Shown: one piece after another, positions 53,001 through 62,531 of the stretch | How positions within the stretch are numbered: position 1 is the first letter of the stretch | Layout: every line of letters begins with the position of its first letter | Assembly: GCF_042242105.1 (NCBI RefSeq) | Contig: NC_092035.1 | Span: 14,720,977-14,784,976, forward strand | Origin: Pempheris klunzingeri | Taxonomy: Eukaryota; Chordata; Actinopteri; Acropomatiformes; Pempheridae | Length of the DNA stretch: 64,000 nucleotides | Direction of reading: 5' to 3' | Position numbers and translations under genes: made by a program | The notes under the pieces: generated by a model | What the model saw: the letters and a program-made list of their open reading frames with translations, nothing else | The model's database searches: none | What the model was told of the DNA's origin: nothing

Positions 53001-54994
53001 GGAGCCTAGGGCTCTCCTGGAACTTACGAACCGACAGTTTCACTTATCTGGTGTCATGTGAAGAAAAGCCATTCACACGAAGAGGTGTGCTGTCTACAGT
53101 CAACAGTTTGTATGACCCCTTGGGCTTTGTAGCTCCCATAACAATGCAAGGGAAAGCGTTGGTTCGAGAGCTGTCAGCTGAACAAAGTGAATGGGATGTT
53201 CCTCTCCTTCCACAAAAGCAAGCAGAGTGGAACCTGTGGAAGGATTCTTTAAAGGCCCTTGAAGACCTTCACATACAGAGGTGCTACATTCCAGTCTCAC
53301 TGTCTTCAACACAGAGAAAAGAACTGTGTATCTTTTCAGATGCTTCCACAGTAGCTGTAGGAGCTGTAGCCTACTTGAGAGCTGCCGACACTGAGGGACA
53401 ATACCATGTTGGGTTTGTCATGGGGAAGTCAAAATTAGCCCCTCGCCCTGCTCACACCATTCCACGTCTGGAGCTTTGTGCAGCGGTGCTGGCTGTAGAG
53501 CTATACGAGCTAATAAGAGAGGAGATTGACATTGTGGCGGATTCTGTACAGTTCTTCACAGACAGTAAGATCGTGCTTGGTTATATTCACAACTCCACCA
53601 GAAGATTTTCTGTTTATGTTGCCAACCGGGTAAATCGGATTAGGAGATCCACACACCCTCACCAGTGGAACTACGTCTCTACAGACTCAAATCCTGCAGA
53701 CCACGCAACCAGGTCGGTACCAGCAACCCAGCTCCAACATACCAACTGGTTTTCAGGTCCAGCTTTCTTATATCATGACAAAGCAGCAGAAACATCTGAA
53801 TTCCATCTCTTCACACTGGTTGACCCTGAAGCAGATGATGAGATCTGTCCTGAGGTCACAGCTCTGGCAACGAAGGCAGCTCCCAGCTCACAACGCTGGG
53901 AGCGCTGTTCGAGCTGGAGAAAACTCTACAGAGCTATAGCCAGGCTCATTCATGTCGCTGCATCCTTCAAGGGAAGGTCAGACAACTCAGAAAAGACAGG
54001 ATGGAAATGTTTTAAGGAAACGCCCAACATAAGTGAGCTCTCACAAGCCAAAGCCGTGATCATTCGTTCCGTCCAGCACGATGCATTTGAGGAGGAATTG
54101 TATTGTATTGAACATAGACAGGCATGTCTCAAAAGAAGCAAACTCAGGAAGTTAAATCCAGTTGTAGATAAGGATGGTCTGTTTCGCATCGGAGGCCGTC
54201 TTTCTCTAGCTGATCTGTCAGAGGAAGAAAAGCACCCACTGATCATCCCACGCAACCATCATGTTGCCACGTTGTTAGTGAGACACTTCCATGAACAAGT
54301 AGCGCACCAAGGACGACATATTACGGAGGGAGCTATCCGAGCAGCTGGATACTGGATAATTGGGAGTAAGCGTCTGGTGTCTTATGTCATCCACAAGTGT
54401 GTTACTTGTCGCAAACTACGAGGGAAGTTGGAGGAGCAGAAGATGGCAGACCTGCCTGCTGACAGGCTCACTCCACAACCTCCATTCACCAGTGTTGGCC
54501 TTGATATTTTTGGACCGTGGCCTATCACAACACGGCGCAAAAGAGGAGGAAGTACGGACAGCAAACGCTGGGCTGTGCTTTTCACATGCATGTCAACCAG
54601 AGCAGTGCATATTGAGCTGATTGAAACCATGTCATCGGACAGCTTTATTAACGCTTTGAGAAGATTCTTCTCTATTCGTGGTCCAGCAAAACTTCTGCGG
54701 TCTGACAGAGGGACAAACATTGTAGGAGCTTGTAAGGAGTTGGATATAAACACAGACGATGCAGGAGTTAAGGACTATCTTCAGGAGAAAGGATGCTCAT
54801 GGGTGTTTAATCCACCTCATGCCTCTCACATGGGTGGCTCCTGGGAGAGGCTCATTGGAGTTGCCAGGCGCATTTTGGATGCTTTGTTGCTGCGGAAAGG
54901 GCCTACTCGTCTCACACATGAGATCCTGAGCACCTTCATGGCAGAGGTGATGGTAACCATGAATGCAAGACCCCTTTGTGCCCGTATCCACTGA
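50045..54994 (+). CDS. BEL/Pao Gag-Pol polyprotein (main open frame)
   Basis: 1649 open codons. Order: a DUF1759-like gag region (LLQFDDKPENYWSWKASF); zinc knuckles (CYRCSGSTQHFAKDC, CLECDSDKH) near residues 357-390; a BEL-type aspartic protease (AVLDEQSNKSLA); reverse transcriptase (VVFDASAQCNGTSLND, ALTADVQQMFY and the catalytic RQFYVDDGLTS near residue 915); RNase H (LCIFSDASTVAVGAVAYL, VQFFTDSKIVLGYI); integrase zinc domain (HFHEQVAHQGRH, CVTCRKLRG) and core (VGLDIFGPW, LRSDRGTNIVG, HMGGSWERLIG). The first codon is not a real start; coding should begin in gag upstream. It stops early in the integrase tail. Confidence 0.93.
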   Translation: MFLELPLKQDTVYSPDKITRHLEAHNTEPVTHHVIQGKTQQPCRDIKIEPPTIQHTANPERRHSPEPQGAQDFAKYLLRREMVRAGLLQFDDKPENYWSWKASFCSATKDLNLSLREELDLLSKWLGPESSEQAKRIRAVHVLNPTAGVNMVWQRLEESYGTPEVIEDALLKKIENFPRLTNKDNVKLRELGDILLELECAKEDGALQGLSYLDTARGVKHIVEKLPYNLQERWTTVGSKYKEGYGVAFPPFTVFSKFVRQQAKIKNDPSFMLSTSSCYASFRTEKPMGNSKKTSITAHKTDISAELTGIQTSSVMKLDEPDRQCPIHKKPHPLKKCKLFRDKTLEEHKTYLRENRICYRCSGSTQHFAKDCKITVKCLECDSDKHIAALHPGPPPVTTQRVMANKDDSGEQGDSSHSSVTSKCTEIYGNTGSARSCSKICLVKAYPAGKRAKAVLMYAVLDEQSNKSLAKTEFFNLFELKASYTPYTLKTCSGKIETSGRRASNFMIESMDGKLQVPLPTLIECDMVPDDRTEIPTAEIAHHHPHLQRVADKIQPVDQDAPILLLLGRDILRVHKVREQINGPHNAPYAQRLDLGWVIVGEVCLGTAHKPSEVNIYKTNILQNGRTSFLRPCLNSIHVKDNYSVVTQHCIPTSPTCEENTSITMSPENIGCSVFDRCKDDDKPALSIEDKAFLAIMDAEVTQNKENSWVAPLPFRLPRHHLPSNREQALNRLRSLQRMLKNKPKMEDDYVNFMQNMVNNEQAEPAPPLDQGKEHWYLPSFGVYHPQKSDQIRVVFDASAQCNGTSLNDVLISGPDLNNKLLGVLLRFRKEPIALTADVQQMFYCFLVREDHRDYLRYLWFDENDINKDVVEYRMMVHVFGNKPSPAVAIYCMRRAAENGALEHGSDARQFVERQFYVDDGLTSVATPEEAIDLLTRTREMLAESNLRLHKVASNSSQVMEAFPAEDRAKDLKNPDLGVDPLPLQRSLGLSWNLRTDSFTYLVSCEEKPFTRRGVLSTVNSLYDPLGFVAPITMQGKALVRELSAEQSEWDVPLLPQKQAEWNLWKDSLKALEDLHIQRCYIPVSLSSTQRKELCIFSDASTVAVGAVAYLRAADTEGQYHVGFVMGKSKLAPRPAHTIPRLELCAAVLAVELYELIREEIDIVADSVQFFTDSKIVLGYIHNSTRRFSVYVANRVNRIRRSTHPHQWNYVSTDSNPADHATRSVPATQLQHTNWFSGPAFLYHDKAAETSEFHLFTLVDPEADDEICPEVTALATKAAPSSQRWERCSSWRKLYRAIARLIHVAASFKGRSDNSEKTGWKCFKETPNISELSQAKAVIIRSVQHDAFEEELYCIEHRQACLKRSKLRKLNPVVDKDGLFRIGGRLSLADLSEEEKHPLIIPRNHHVATLLVRHFHEQVAHQGRHITEGAIRAAGYWIIGSKRLVSYVIHKCVTCRKLRGKLEEQKMADLPADRLTPQPPFTSVGLDIFGPWPITTRRKRGGSTDSKRWAVLFTCMSTRAVHIELIETMSSDSFINALRRFFSIRGPAKLLRSDRGTNIVGACKELDINTDDAGVKDYLQEKGCSWVFNPPHASHMGGSWERLIGVARRILDALLLRKGPTRLTHEILSTFMAEVMVTMNARPLCARIH

Positions 54995-55410
54995 CCCAGA
55001 TGTGCCTGAAGTACTCACTCCGGCTATGCTCCTCACCCAGAAGGTGAGCGCTCTTTCAGCCCCCTCAGGAAATTGGGACACACCACAGTTGTTTAGGAAA
55101 CAGTGGAAGCAAGTCCAGTGTCTGGCCGACACTTTTTGGAAAAGATGGAAAGGAGAGTATCTGTCAACTCTACAGAGCCGCCGGAAGTGGACACAAGACA
55201 AGAGGAACATTAAAGAAATGGCTGTCTTTCTTAATGAAAGACAGCCAGGCCCACCGGAATGAGTGGCCAATGGGACTGATTGTTAAAGTCTTGCCCAGCA
55301 GTGACCAGAGGGTCCGCAAGGTGGAGGTTCGGACTGTGAAGGATGGAACAGCCAAGGTTTTCCTGAGACCAGTTTCAGAGACTGTGATTCTTCTTTCAGA
55401 GACTGAGTGA
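54963..55410 (+). pseudogene. BEL integrase C-terminal tail in shifted frames
   Basis: 54963-55262 continues with LTPAMLLTQK and QWKQVQCLADTFWKRW, the conserved BEL integrase tail, in another frame. From about 55262 a third frame carries WPMGLIVKVLPS and VFLRPVSETVILL to a stop near 55410. Two indels therefore separate the tail from the main ORF. Confidence 0.85.
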
Positions 55411-55499
55411 CTCTTAAGTATGTTGCTGCGACAGGACTTTGCCTTGTTGATTGTTGATTGTGTTTGTTGTGATATAATGTTATTATATCAAGCGGGGAG

Positions 55500-56035
55500 T
55501 GTGCTGCCTTTAATGGCAGTAGTTTGAATTAATAATTGTAAAGCAGTTAAATGTTCATAACAGTTGTATTGAGCCGTGGTGCACAACACTGCCACCTGCT
55601 GGTGAGCGGTAATTCAGCCGGCAGACCGGCAGATTGTACAGTGAAGCAGAAAGGCAGAGACGTGTATGATTCGTGTGGTGCTGAGTGTTTTCGACACGCT
55701 TATGCCTTGGAAGCCATTTGTCTGTAAGTACATTGTGTGTTACAGTGAGTAAGCCGATGTATGTTAATAAGGTCTAATTAGAGAATGGTATCCAAGTGTT
55801 TAACGTGCTCTGTTAGCTTGTTAGCTTACAGGTTTGTTGCAGCTAACTTTTCCTCGTGCTGATATGTGTTTGTGTATAACGTGTATTTATGTAATATGCT
55901 GATTTATGTTTCTGTCATGTTTCAGTTTTACAAATTTGGGAAGTTCACGAAGCAGTCTTGTTTGGTTTATTGGACTTCACGCTGTTATCTGGCTGTCAAG
56001 CCACGCCAAAGAGAACGCGTAGCGAGGGCAGTACA
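55500..56035 (+). repeat. BEL 3' LTR
   Basis: TGTGCTGCC...GGCAGTACA, followed by the AGGAG duplication. Confidence 0.93.
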
Positions 56036-56087
56036 AGGAGTGTTAATTTTAAATATTCTTTGTGTTGTTTTATGACATATGAAAGTG

Positions 56088-56091
<4 letters not shown>

Positions 56092-56141
<50 letters not shown>
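56092..56141. repeat. (TA)n microsatellite
   Basis: Nearly pure TA run, interrupted by one TG, directly left of the mariner-like MITE, which probably inserted at one of its TA sites. Confidence 0.95.
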
Positions 56142-56143
<2 letters not shown>

Positions 56144-56666
56144 GGGTTCACAAAAAGTTAGGGATATTCGACTTTCAGGTGAAATTTATGGAAAATGTAA
56201 AAAGTTAATGCTACAGTGATATTATATCATGAAAGTAGGACATTTAAGTATCAGCATGCAATGGTAGTTTCTTCATCTTAAACAATTTATTGAAAGAAAA
56301 TCTACCAACAGTAGAGGGTAAACGAGGGTAAACGTAAAATTGGGATGTGGCCAAAGGACGTCCACTCCTCTCCTTTCTGTGACTCTTCCAGTCTCTGCAT
56401 CTCTGTTGCAACATGCTGATGACACTCTGTGACCCTCTAAGCTCAGTGGACACTTCTGTCTGAGGACCTGTTTGAAGCCTCCAGTTTTGAGGTGCTGCTG
56501 ATCAATAGTTAGGTGTCGTCTTGGTCTCATGATGTCAGAATGTGAACAGCACGATGAGGAGGACTGTTAAAATACCAATTCTAACTGAACCAGGAAATGT
56601 ATTGGTGGTGGTTCATCCTGAAATTTCACCTGAAAGCCGAATATCCCTAACTTTTTGTGAGTAGTG
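56142..56666 (-). mobile_element. Tc1/mariner-like MITE
   Basis: The left end is CAGGGTTCACAAAAAGTTAG. The right end in reverse complement is CACTACTCACAAAAAGTTAG. The inverted repeats run ~50 bp through GGATATTCG and TTTCAGGTGAAATTT, with TA on both sides. At 525 bp it has no transposase catalytic motif; a minus-strand remnant starts MRPRRHLTIDQQ. Confidence 0.85.
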
Positions 56667-56904
56667 TAAGTGTTTCAGTGTGTTTAATAAAAGTATACAT
56701 GTTTTCACCAAATCTGAAAATGCTTCTAGTCACCTGCAAGGCTACAGAAAAACAGTTATGAACACTATCATGCTGTAAATCTCTTTATCATCTGTGCTTA
56801 CAGAAGCTTAAGTGTTAATCATTACAACAAATGTATCATTTAAATTTTTTTGAATTCACGACAAAACCATTGGGATTGGGCACAACTTAACTCTATGTGC
56901 ACAT

Positions 56905-57222
56905 TTACAAAGAAAATAATGGTACAATATAGAGGCTCTCATCTCCACCATAAGCACTTTGGAAGTCAAAAGGCTTATATATTTCTAGACTGTCTGCTTT
57001 GATAACATCTTTCTTATCACTATCAAATACTTGGTAAGCATGAAAATGCTCACTGAAAAGTATCTTTTTTATTCTGCAAAACACAGGCATTTCATGTTCA
57101 ATCTCACTGCAAATAATTAGTCCTGTCCTGTACTCTGTCCCACTGATAGTTACCCAGTTAGTCGAGCAGATGTCTTGCAGTACAGACTCAACATGCAGGG
57201 CTCGGGCAAAAACTGTGATCAA
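56905..57222 (-). pseudogene. C-terminal part of a CACTA/EnSpm-like transposase
   Basis: The frame ends with YGGDESLYIVPLFSL and includes WVTISGTEYRTGLIICSE, EMPVFCRIKKILF and EHFHAYQVF. I recognise this as the C-terminus of the zinc-finger transposon family whose N-termini are at 1-887 and 43.6-44.0 kb. The N-terminal parts are not next to it. Confidence 0.6.
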
Positions 57223-57301
57223 TTCTTAGTTGAGTTATCAAGGACTGGCAGAGAACATGCACAGCTTGACAAATGAAACACTTAAACATTTTGTCAGTGT
57301 T

Positions 57302-57630
57302 TTAGTTGATGAGTTTTGCACGTAACTCACGAACTCTTGGAGACTCATCTGTTGTGGTAACATCAATGTTATAGATTGTTGTCTGCACAAAAGTATAGAA
57401 CTGGACCAGGGACTCATCATAAGATAGGTTGAACACGTAGTGGGATTTAAATAGTTCATCAAAAGCACCCAACGAGCTGGCAGCTTGGCAGGGGATGAGC
57501 TGTTTGTCCACAACGATGTAGAAAGTGTCAGTCCTGTTCTGGGTTCAGCCAGTGGCAAGCATATGGCTGTTTACCCTCTCTTCCTCGCAGGTGTTCGTCA
57601 ATGCTGCAGCATGACTAAAAACAGAAAAAT
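57302..57630 (-). pseudogene. C-terminal exon of the second EnSpm-associated protein
   Basis: RTDTFYIVVDKQLIPC, AFDELFKSHYVFNLSYDESL and FYTFVQTTIYNIDV, ending RVRELRAKLIN and a stop. It is related in layout to the ending at 35281-35567. A TGA at about 57553 interrupts the upstream reading (EEERVNSHMLATG). The acceptor CTGTTTTTAG is at 57621-57630. Confidence 0.5.
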
Positions 57631-57787
57631 TACAGTAATAACATGAACATCTTAAATTAGTTAGATTAGTCCTCTGTCTTTTTGCAAACATACATCTCTA
57701 GGGGAACCACATGCCTTTGCAAGTTGTTTCTAATTGAGATAATTAGAAAACTGGCTTGTTGGATTTGAACAGATGAGACGAACATAC

Positions 57788-57852
57788 CTTGTGAAAGTGT
57801 ACCATTTTGTCCACTGCATTACTGGAACTTATCTTGGCCCTCTTCCGTCCAG
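57788..57852 (-). pseudogene. Small exon of the same gene
   Basis: 65 nt between CCACCCACAG and AAG|GTATGT. It reads GRKRAKISSSNAVDKMV and fits the phase of the upstream exon. Confidence 0.5.
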
Positions 57853-58018
57853 CTGTGGGTGGCAAGAGTTGGAGAAGGAGCAGCAGAGAAGGCATGTCAC
57901 TGTCCTAGTCTATCAGGAGGAAAATGGGGCAAAACACATCATTAGTACCTACTTAGAAAGCACAAAGCAAATAGCACTAGCTGTTTGGAATATAAACCAA
58001 GCATGTCATGTAACTTAC

Positions 58019-58104
58019 TCGTGTCATCGTTCTCTGTGAGTTTCTCAGAAGCTTTCAGAAGTCGGCACAGCTCAGTTGACTGAGTCAGGTGTTTGGCCTC
58101 TTTG
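58019..58104 (-). pseudogene. Exon interrupted by ERV copy 2
   Basis: VIKEAKHLTQSTELCRLL and SEKLTENDDT end at a GTAAGT donor (58013-58018). The upstream part is cut by the provirus at 58105-58109, so the gene was broken by that insertion. The family is not recognised with certainty. Confidence 0.5.
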
Positions 58105-58109
58105 ATAAC

Positions 58110-58449
58110 TGTAGGGATGCTTTTCTGTGGTTGCAGCAATGAAGAGAGGAGTCCAAGATTCATTCAAGAAGTTTATGTAGGTGTACGAGCTCGGAGTCCA
58201 ACATCACAGGCGTAGATGAGACTAAGGAATACAGAGTAAAGCTACCACATATATAGGATTCTACAAGCTATATCTGGTTTCAGATACATGAGAGCATGTC
58301 CCAAGATGGACTTGATCTTTCCTTAGAACAACCAGTTGTCCAGACAAAGCGGAGTCAGAAGAGTAGTATGCTGACTTGAGAGTAACATATATACCATGTA
58401 TGACGCAAGTTCCTACAGAATCATGTTACATGAGAAAAACCTTCTAACA
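58110..58449 (-). repeat. ERV copy 2 3' LTR (340 bp)
   Basis: On the minus strand TGTTAGAAGG...CATCCCTACA, closely matching both LTRs of copy 1. Confidence 0.93.
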
Positions 58450-58789
58450 ATTTCACCCTTTTTTTTTTTTTTATAACATTTTAACTTCATCATTTCTATT
58501 TGTATTTCAACAAATTTGAACACTCTTCACACTTTCAAAAGTAGATCTCTCTAACACTCCTCTGGTTCTTTCTACCCCTTCCTAAATGTAGCATGGCTAT
58601 CCTTCATGCTGGGCTCCGGGGACGAGGGACCTATTGTTTTAAACCCGACCCCCCCGTTCACCCAGACTTCCCATGCTACATATGAGAGGGCGGAATCCTT
58701 CCCAGGCAAATTCTTCAGTACAATGATGCTGATTCTTCAATCGTTCATGTTATTAATATCTTTTGAATGATTGTAGTTTTTTCTTCTTC

Positions 58790-59820
58790 TCAATCCTCTC
58801 TGTCCATGTATCTCTCGGACTCGTCCTCAGATGATGAGTTTGAAGAAACGGAGGTGGAGTCAGATTCGTCTCTCTCCGCATGCGCATAGATGTTCACTGT
58901 CTTAACCGGGTTCTGTATCATAGTCATATTAGTGATAGAAGAGACAGATTTCAAAATTAGTGCTCGAATGATGGGTAGGCAACAACATATCACTATAGCA
59001 ACAATGAGAACGATTCCCATGATGGGAACGCCTAGTCCTACTAACCATGCAATAATGGCATTCCCTCCAAAGAACTTGCTAATAGAATCCCATGCTTTGT
59101 TGTTTATATATCCTCCAGTGAGTCATGCTTCCCTGTTAATGTTAACAATCCCTTCTTGAATCCTTTCAAGATTCTTAATGGCAATGGTCAAATTACCAAT
59201 TCCTTCTGACTCTGATGGAAGATATGTGCAACATCCTTCACCAACAATAGCACATACTCCTCCTTGAGGGGCTGTTAAAGCATCTAAAGCTACTCTATTA
59301 TCACTAACAAACCTACGAATCGAATACGAAATTCATTACTGATAGCGTGAAATCCCATAAGTGTGGCGTTAGCTACCAATGCTAGATCATGGCGTGTAAG
59401 AGCTATAAGGTAATGGTTAGCATATTGTAGCTCTGTATTTCAAAATATTGATCTAAAAACTAATTGAGAATGGGTGTAAATTTGAAAGTTGTCTTCCAAT
59501 TCAAAGTATCTAGTAGCCAAATCAGTGGGGTTCGAATTCTTGAGATGCATGTATCCAGTTACCTCTGTTAGATCTCTTTTAGAACGTGATGAATTCACGT
59601 GTGTGGGAAGATATTGAACAGGTTCAACAACATAGGTTATGTCGTGTAACATGCACAATCCACATCTACCTTGAAATAATGGAGGTAAACTGTTCCACAC
59701 GTTAGTTTCACAACACCAATAAAAATTTGTAGTTGGTGGGGTGCCCATTTGTGCTAATTGGGCATAATCACTTTCTGAATCAATTATAAAACGGCACTGT
59801 TCTATTTTCAACCAACCCAT
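58790..59820 (-). pseudogene. ERV copy 2 Env transmembrane subunit, disrupted
   Basis: 59440-59820 carries the RSKR motif and the start of the subunit. The reading is broken around 59320-59440 (a different indel pattern from copy 1). The CX6CC region, the membrane anchor (GIVLIVAIVI) and the acidic tail follow down to 58790. Confidence 0.75.
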
Positions 59821-59996
59821 GATTTGGCCTTGCCGTCTACTCTGACGTCCTTCTAGACATACGTCAAATATGTCCGAAGAGTTAAGCGATGCTGAAGATT
59901 TAATGGGCGTGATTGCTAAATCGGCAGGAATTCTTGAAATATATTTCTCATAAAAAGGTTGGACATTCCATCAGTGAGGGATAATTCTCAGTAGAT

Positions 59997-61531
59997 TTAA
60001 ACTTTTACATTTAGAACAGAAACATCATCCCCTTCTCCCTTACTAATGGTGATGTTAGAGTAAATGGCATATTGAATCACATTATAGAAAGAATTGTTAA
60101 TCTTATGAACAAATTTAGTGGTTTGACCAAATTGCATTTTATTAAGTTTAATTATGGGCCTTGGAGCTGACCTGGATAATTCGTGAGTACCTGTTTTGGG
60201 GTGTTTCTGAATTACGTATTGATAGGCTAACGTGCACAAAGAAGGTAAACCTTTAAGACCTATAAGGGGTTTAGCCACTAGTACGAATAAATCCTGAGTT
60301 GATTGGGGTAGAAGAGAGCAAGCATAACATGATTTGTTTGTCATTCTTCTAACCCTTCTTTGAATTGACTGATACCATTAATTTGAGGCAAAAGGATGAT
60401 CAGATTCTGCATGTATTTCCACATCTTTATACTGTAGGTTTTCACTGTTTTCTTGAATGATCCACAGTGTATTAGAATCATATGGTATTGGGGACGGCCA
60501 CTCAAATGTTTTCAGATCTTTACCTGTTGTTTTAACTGCTGTATCAGCGTCTCGAACTTTTGTATCGAGTCCTCGTTCTGACCTTGAATTAAAATTGGCT
60601 GTTTTTGGAATCCAATATGGTGCACAAGACCCTTGCCAATTAGATGGGATAAAGGTGTACAAGTTTGTACACACAGCCAAATTAGACAATGAAATGCTGG
60701 AAACGGGTAATGAGCAAAAACAAATAAATTGTGGCTACATCCCTGGGTAAATCCCATGTTATATCGTATAATGCTGGTTATTGCATTCACACATACTTGA
60801 GGAACTGGGTACTGGATTGCCTGAAGAACTATAGGTTGAAAATCTGCAGACGCTTCAGAATCCAAATGTACATAGAGATTAGGTGTTAAATGTTTCCATA
60901 GGTTATTACAAAATTCTACCGTACGTCTTTTGGTCACTGAATTTAATACAATAATTCTAGTACTAATGTGTTCGTTGATTGTGGACTGATAATCAACACG
61001 AACATCTACTTCCTGAGCTTCTATTGTCACAAAGATGACTTTGTTAATGTAATAAGATGCAGTTGCATTAGGAGTTAATGGGTAATACAAACATTGCATT
61101 TCAGATTCTGTCACTGGGACGTGTTCCAACATGTCTACATCTAAGTGGGATCTAGGTTTCAGATTTGTGGATTTGTCTGTTCTCTTCATGCGTGCAAGCA
61201 TTCTTAAAGCTTCATGCTCCTGTCGTCTTCCTACTACATTTTCTTCATGTTTTATGTTGTTTTTTTCATTTTTGTATTTCTCGAATTTAATAAATTCACA
61301 AAAAACAAGCATGCAGCATGCAATAATAATAAATGGAATCGCCAAGCCAATAAAATGATGTGTCTGCAACATTTTAAATTTAGTAGTTTTCTCATGCTGT
61401 CTCTTAACGTCACATCTCCATTGGGTGGCCCTGATTTCGTTGCTGACGACTTCTATGCCGTCGATGGTGTCACAGATATCATTGGTGCTGGTGCTAGAGG
61501 TGCAGTCTTGAGTCTGGTTGTGTGAATCCAT
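59997..61531 (-). pseudogene. ERV copy 2 Env surface part, frameshifted
   Basis: 60512-61531 matches the copy 1 N-terminus, including the hydrophobic segment near residues 60-80. A shift occurs near 60690, after LIWLC. 60378-60689 continues in the copy 1 frame. A stop at about 60378 lies before the segment with CYACSLLPQ (59997-60344). No full Env is possible. Confidence 0.75.
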
Positions 61532-62470
61532 TGAGGTTGACCTTTGACTTTGACTGCGGTGCGTGTTACCAGAAGCACTTGCGTTGGAGGCCCGTAGTGT
61601 GGCTCACCTCCTGTCGGCTTCAAACTGCATACCAAAACATAGTCACCTGGTTGAAAAGTGTGCATAGGCTTGTCAGCTGGAAAGGGGAGAGAATCTATCA
61701 CCTGCTGGGAATACTTAGAGACAAAAGAAAACAAGTTTTTAACATAAATGTGTTGCATTTCTTGCAAATGTGTTAAATCCAACATTGAATTTTCATTTAC
61801 TTGAACACATAAAGGAAAAGGACGTGCCATTAGTACCTCATGAGGTGATAAACCAGTGGTCTTATTAGGCATTGCTCTTATCGAAAGAAGCGTTAAGGGC
61901 AATGCTTCTACCCAATTCATCTGTCGTGATTGATGAATTTTAATTAATTTCTCTTTGATTGTTCTTTCTACTTGTCCTGAACTTTGTGGATGATAGGGAA
62001 TATGAAAAGTCCATTTAATTCCCAAAGTTTGTGCCAATTGTTTAGTTACTCGTGACGTAAACGGTGTTCCATTATCGGAATCTATACTCAACAGTATTCC
62101 GAATCTGGGAATTACATGTTCCATTAAGCATTTTACCACAGTTTGTGCATTTTCCTTCCTTGTGGGGAACGCTTCCGGCCATTCTGAAAACCTGTCCACA
62201 ATTACCAAGAGGTATGAATAACCCTTGCATTTTGGCATATGTGTGAAATCAATTTGCAATGACTGGAATGGACCTTCTGGTCTTGGCAAATAATCATGTT
62301 TTGGTGGATTTACATGTGGATTACATTGCGCACAAATCAGACAACGTTGAATGAATTGTCTTACCTGCTTTTCTAATCCTATTGTGAAAAACAGTTTAGA
62401 GTTACTGCTTTGTAATTCACATGAGTTACGCCATGCACGTAAGTAATAAGAGAATCATATGCTAATCTTG
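61453..62470 (-). CDS. ERV copy 2 integrase
   Basis: The core is open, with LQIDFTHM, SIDSDNGTPF and SSGQVERT and the tail QPGDYVLV. Compared with copy 1 it lacks three residues directly after the catalytic Glu block (9-base deletion near 61965). The zinc domain (CLICA) lies at about 62320-62360; the part beyond ~62400 is less clear and may be frameshifted. Confidence 0.75.
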
Positions 62471-62531
62471 GTAACACTACACGTTGATCGCTGGATTTCC
62501 ATAGCTTGTCACCATCTTTGTAGCATTTTTT

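Larger units (their letters stand above)
48980..56035 (+). mobile_element. BEL/Pao LTR retrotransposon, LTR to LTR
   Basis: TSD AGGAG at 48975-48979 and 56036-56040. LTRs at 48980-49532 (553 bp) and 55500-56035 (536 bp) begin TGTGCTGCC and end GGCAGTACA. Their length difference is a 17-bp indel around AGTAAAGTCAAGTCAAG. One long gag-pol reading occupies the interior and no env is seen. Lesions in the gag start and integrase tail make this copy defective. Confidence 0.95.

Noticed and set aside
53100..54753. Minus-strand frames inside the BEL polyprotein
   Set aside because: Antisense images of a well-supported gag-pol reading.
61131..62246. Plus-strand frames opposite ERV copy 2
   Set aside because: They are antisense images of env and integrase; identical images occur opposite copy 1.
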